Positions 1 to 3,300 of a stretch of 5,203 nucleotides of DNA are shown one piece after another. The stretch lies in contig DAOUTX010000090.1 in NCBI GenBank assembly GCA_030668465.1, positions 1-5,203 of the forward strand, written 5' to 3'. How positions within the stretch are numbered: position 1 is the stretch's first letter; every line of letters starts with the position of its first letter. Source of the stretch: Atribacterota bacterium. GTDB lineage: Bacteria; Atribacterota; Phoenicimicrobiia; Phoenicimicrobiales; Phoenicimicrobiaceae. The position numbers and the translations under genes are program-made. Under the pieces are notes generated by a model. That model did not search any database and had not been told where the DNA came from. It saw only the letters and a list, made by a program, of their open reading frames with translations.

Positions 1-28
1 AGTGAATAGTATTTAGTATTTAGTAATA
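1..28. repeat. Heptamer array, four AGTNNNN units
   Basis: From the first base, units of exactly 7 bp begin AGT at positions 1, 8, 15 and 22; the two middle units are identical (AGTATTT). The array may continue beyond the left window edge. It has the same period and copy number as the AGCGTNN arrays nearby but a different unit sequence. Confidence 0.8.
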
Positions 29-62
29 AAGCGCAAAACTATATTCGTATCTCGTTTAAACT

Positions 63-90
63 AGCGTATAGCGTTTAGCGTGGAGCGTTA
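63..90 (+). repeat. Heptamer array, four AGCGTNN units (left arm)
   Basis: AGCGT occurs at 63, 70, 77 and 84, precisely 7 bp apart, with variable dinucleotides AT, TT, GG and TA. It forms the left arm of an inverted repeat with 282-309. Confidence 0.9.
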
Positions 91-99
91 TACATTTGG

Positions 100-153
100 T
101 TATATAGCTAGTTAATAAACCAGTACAAGCCAGTTAACTAATTAACTATATAA
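100..153. repeat. AT-rich imperfect hairpin
   Basis: TTATATAG at 100-107 pairs with CTATATAA at 146-153, and inside this TAGTTAA at 109-115 pairs with TTAACTA at 134-140; an asymmetric internal loop separates the two stems. The pairs are nearly all A-T, so stability is limited. In sequence this AT-rich it could be partly chance. Confidence 0.45.
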
Positions 154-193
154 ACGTTAAACTATCTAACAAATATTAATCGGTAATAAGTAT

Positions 194-211
194 GGTTTGA
201 TTTATCAAACC
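194..211. repeat. Perfect palindrome GGTTTGAT/ATCAAACC
   Basis: The 8-bp arms at 194-201 and 204-211 are exact reverse complements with two bases between them (as RNA, a 7-bp stem with a 4-nt loop). No U-run follows on either strand, so a rho-independent terminator is not supported. It may be an operator-like site or a structural element of the 3' region. Confidence 0.6.
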
Positions 212-220
212 TGTTTCAAC

Positions 221-234
221 TCGAATAAATTCGA
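221..234. repeat. Short palindrome TCGAAT/ATTCGA
   Basis: Six-base arms at 221-226 and 229-234 are exact reverse complements separated by AA. It lies only 9 bp from the palindrome at 194-211. It is short enough to be chance on its own, but the close pairing of the two is noted. Confidence 0.4.
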
Positions 235-238
235 TACC

Positions 239-273
239 AAAAAATCGTAAAATATATAACAAGCATTTTGCTT
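239..273 (-). terminator. Weak candidate terminator after rpoC
   Basis: On the minus strand a 5-bp stem AAGCA-AAA-TGCTT (261-273) is followed by U-rich sequence ending in six U residues (239-244). The stem is short and AT-rich and the main U-run starts 16 nt later, so it is a poor fit to a canonical intrinsic terminator. It is the best candidate seen between rpoC and the window edge. Confidence 0.25.
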
Positions 274-281
274 ATGATACT

Positions 282-309
282 ATACGCTAAACGCTGTACG
301 CTATACGCT
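282..309 (-). repeat. Heptamer array, four AGCGTNN units on the minus strand (right arm)
   Basis: ACGCT occurs at 284, 291, 298 and 305, precisely 7 bp apart, so the minus strand reads four AGCGTNN units with dinucleotides AT, AC, TT and AT. It begins 17 bp after the rpoC stop codon in the direction of transcription. The unit nearest rpoC plus the next core pairs perfectly over 13 bp with the left arm (62-74 with 298-310). Confidence 0.9.
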
Positions 310-326
310 AACCATGTGCTAACGAC

Positions 327-3300
327 TTAATTATGCTCCGGTTCTTGATCTGTTGTGTGATCTAATATTTTCTCTTTACTGCCTTCATCTTCCTCTTTAA
401 ATATATCTATCTCCTTTTTTTTCTGCTCTCCTTCTGCCTTTTTAAATAATTCTTCCACTTTTTCTTCTTCCTCATGTGGGTAATCAACTTCTATTTCTCG
501 ATATTTATTCAAACCTGTTCCTGCGGGTATAATATTGCCAATAATAACATTTTCCTTTAAACCATAAAGTTTATCTACCTTCCCCTTAATAGAAGCGTTG
601 GTTAAAACATGAGTAGTTCTCTGAAATGATGCAGCAGATAGAAAACTTTCAGTAGAAAGGGAAGCTTGGGTAATGCCTTGAATTATGGGCATTCCTACTG
701 CTACAATCTTCTTCCTTCTAATAAATCCTACATTTACAATTATATTAATGCATGCGATCTTATTATTTGCTCTTACTTTTATCAAATCCAAATGTCTACT
801 ACAAATTTCTGTAGCATGCTTCCTGGTTATCTTTTTACCTCCATTAATTATAACTTCACCTGTTTCCGTATCCAAAATATCTAAAGCAGTAATTTTGCCT
901 ACTGCGTTGTTGTAAAGGAATTCTAAGGTTCTGCCTTCTAAAGAAAAATATCTTCCATCCTCTAATGGCAGATCACTTAATTTATACAATAATATTTTTT
1001 TAATTAAATTTTTACTTATTATTTGATCTTTATCTGCAATAACATTTCCGCTTACTGGATCTTTAATATCTTCCCCAAGAGGTTGGCCAATAATTTCATC
1101 CTTAATTGACTTAATCAGTCCATCCCTTACTGATATCTCCTTAGTTTCTTCCCATACCTTTATTTTATCTACCTTAGCTTTTATGATCTTATCCACCTCT
1201 GAAGAAGTAAGTTGCTTGTTTGCACTTACTAAAACTTGAGAATCTTCTGGATTAATAATATCTCCGGCGGTAATTCTGTCTTCTATCTTTTCATAAATAT
1301 CTGGTTTTGCACAACTTATTATTCTAATATCACTATTAGTAATATCTACTCCTATTTCTTTACTTATAATCTCGTTAAGTTTTATCTTAGAATCACTTAG
1401 ATTACCTTTTTTAGTGTTTTCTTCTTGAATATTATCTTCAATCCCACCGACTAAAATATTGCCGGTTATTCTTTCTATAAAGGAATTTTCTCCCTTGACA
1501 ATGGTATATTGTTCTTTTTTTTGATCCTCAACTATTAATGCGGTAAAATCGCTGGTTTCAATTTTGGGTATCACTTTATTAGTAAGAACTTCTCCTTCTT
1601 CAACCATTACCTCTCCTGTCTTAACGTCTACTAATGAAGAAATCATTTTTTTGTTTTCTAATAATTCTCTATTCTTCTTGTTAATCTCTTTGTTTTCTTG
1701 TACTATTTTTTCATTGGCCTTTTCAAAATCTGATACATATACTAATTCCCCGGATAGTAACTCAGAGTCACGTGCTGATCTGACATAAATCATGTTTAAG
1801 CGGGCAATCTGACGAATTATTGTTTCGATATGTTTATCATTAATTTTAACCCCTTGCGATCTATATACTGCTTGTATTTCTTTTAATAAATATTCTTGAA
1901 CTGCCTTGATTCCCTGAATCTTTAAAATATCATGAGGATCAATAAATCCAACAGTCAATCTTTCTCCAGCTCTAATTTTTTGTCCTTTTTCTACTATTAA
2001 TCTTAAATCGGGGGAAATATTATAGATTCTTTTCTTTTCTTCAACGGGGTCTTTATTTTTTTTTGATGTTTCAGGATTAATTACTACCTGCTTTTTGTGA
2101 TTGTTTTCGGTAATGATTTCCTCTACTATTCCATTTATTTCACTAATTACAGCCTGTTTTTTGGGCTTTCTTACCTCAAAAAGTTGCTCTACTCGTGGAA
2201 GTCCTAAGGTAATATCTTCACCACTAATTTTGACCCCTCCGGTATGAAAAGTTCTTAAAGTTAATTGTGTTCCTGGTTCTCCGATAGATTGAGCCGCGAT
2301 AACTCCTACAGCTTCCCCGATATTTACTAATTTTCCAGTAGCCATATCTTTACCATAACATTTAGTACATATTCCATGTTCTGCTCTGCAGGTTAAAATC
2401 GATCTAACTTTAACCTCTTTTATTCCCGCTTCCGAAATCTTTTTAGCGCTTTTTTCGTCAATTTCTTCCCCTAATTCAACTAATACTTTACTGGTTTTGG
2501 GGTCTATTGCCTCTTCTTGAGTTATCCGGCCTACCAACCTTTCTTCTAAAGTCTCGATTACAGTACTATCATCTTGAAATGCCCTGATAATTATTCCATC
2601 AGATGTGCCACAGTCTTCTTCTCTGATAATTGCATCCTGAGCTACATCAACCAATCTTCTGGTTAAATATCCTGATTTTGAAGTTCTAAGAGCAGTGTCT
2701 GCTAATCCTTTTCGAGCTCCATGGGTAGAAATAAAATACTCTAATACTGACAAACCGTCTCTAAAATTAGATCTAATAGGGAATTCAATAATCTTTCCCG
2801 AAGGATCAGCCATTAAACCCCTCATTCCAGCTAACTGGCCAATTTGACGTTTACTTCCCCGAGCTCCGGAATCAGCCATAATATATAAAGGATTAAATTT
2901 GCTTAAATTCGCTAAAATAGCATCAACTACATCATCAGCAGCTTTGGTCCAAGCGTTTACAATTTTCTGTTCTCTCTCATCCTCCATAATTAATCCGTAA
3001 TTATATTGTTCTTGAATCCTATCTACTTCCCTTTCAGCTACTTCTAATATCTTATCTTTTTGGGAAGGTATTTCTAAATCTACCACGCCTATAGAAATCC
3101 CTGAAGAGGTAGCAAAACTAAAACCTAATTTTTTAATCTTATCTAAAATATCAACAGTTCTTTCTTTCCCATATTTTCGATAAACAAAAGAAATAATCTT
3201 TTCTAAGGATTTTTTAGTTATAGTTAAATTGATAAAATCCATATCATCAGGGAAAATTTCGTTAAAAATAATTCTACCGGCTGTTGTGCCTTTTAGGGAG

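Larger units (their letters stand above)
62..310. repeat. Imperfect inverted repeat made from the two heptamer arrays (249 bp overall)
   Basis: Pairing 62-90 with 282-310 gives 23 of 29 matched positions: one complete unit, then three units in which the AGCGT core pairs and the variable dinucleotide does not. In the rpoC transcript this would be a long interrupted stem closing a loop of about 190 nt that itself holds smaller hairpins. No convincing target-site duplication is seen outside the arms, so a MITE-like origin is only a possibility. Confidence 0.7.
1..326. other. Intergenic region downstream of rpoC, no gene seen
   Basis: No open reading frame of useful size, tRNA-like or rRNA-like sequence is visible on either strand. 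The stretch is AT-rich and full of short repeats: three four-unit heptamer arrays (1-28, 63-90, 282-309), an imperfect inverted repeat formed by the last two, and smaller hairpins at 100-153, 194-211, 221-234 and 261-273. In many Firmicutes and Thermotogae rpsL follows rpoC closely; no sign of it is found in these 326 bases. Confidence 0.85.

Noticed and set aside
1..310. CRISPR array
   Set aside because: The repeats are only 7 bp, directly adjacent and without spacers of 25-40 bp, so they do not fit a CRISPR.
62..310. Insertion sequence or MITE with terminal inverted repeats
   Set aside because: The arms form an inverted repeat 249 bp overall, but they are made of simple heptamers and no clear target-site duplication lies outside them. 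Kept only as an inverted repeat.
666..915. Two overlapping plus-strand open frames of 72 and 76 codons
   Set aside because: They overlap each other in different frames and are antisense to the last insertion module and the conserved C-terminal block of rpoC; their hydrophobic look follows from the antisense of a Lys/Asn/Ile-rich protein.
708..1691. Frameshift, chimera or fused second gene inside rpoC
   Set aside because: The reading frame is continuous, the conserved blocks on both sides are intact and in the correct order, and the inserted modules resemble beta' itself. An in-frame domain insertion is the better explanation.
1564..1788. 74-codon plus-strand open frame
   Set aside because: It is antisense to the jaw insertion of rpoC, with no ribosome binding site or family resemblance noticed.
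2256..2258. Leu961 at the position of E. coli trigger-loop Met932 as a novel active-site change
   Set aside because: Leucine at this place is a normal variant in several bacterial groups (LTLRTFH), and the catalytic Arg and His are retained.
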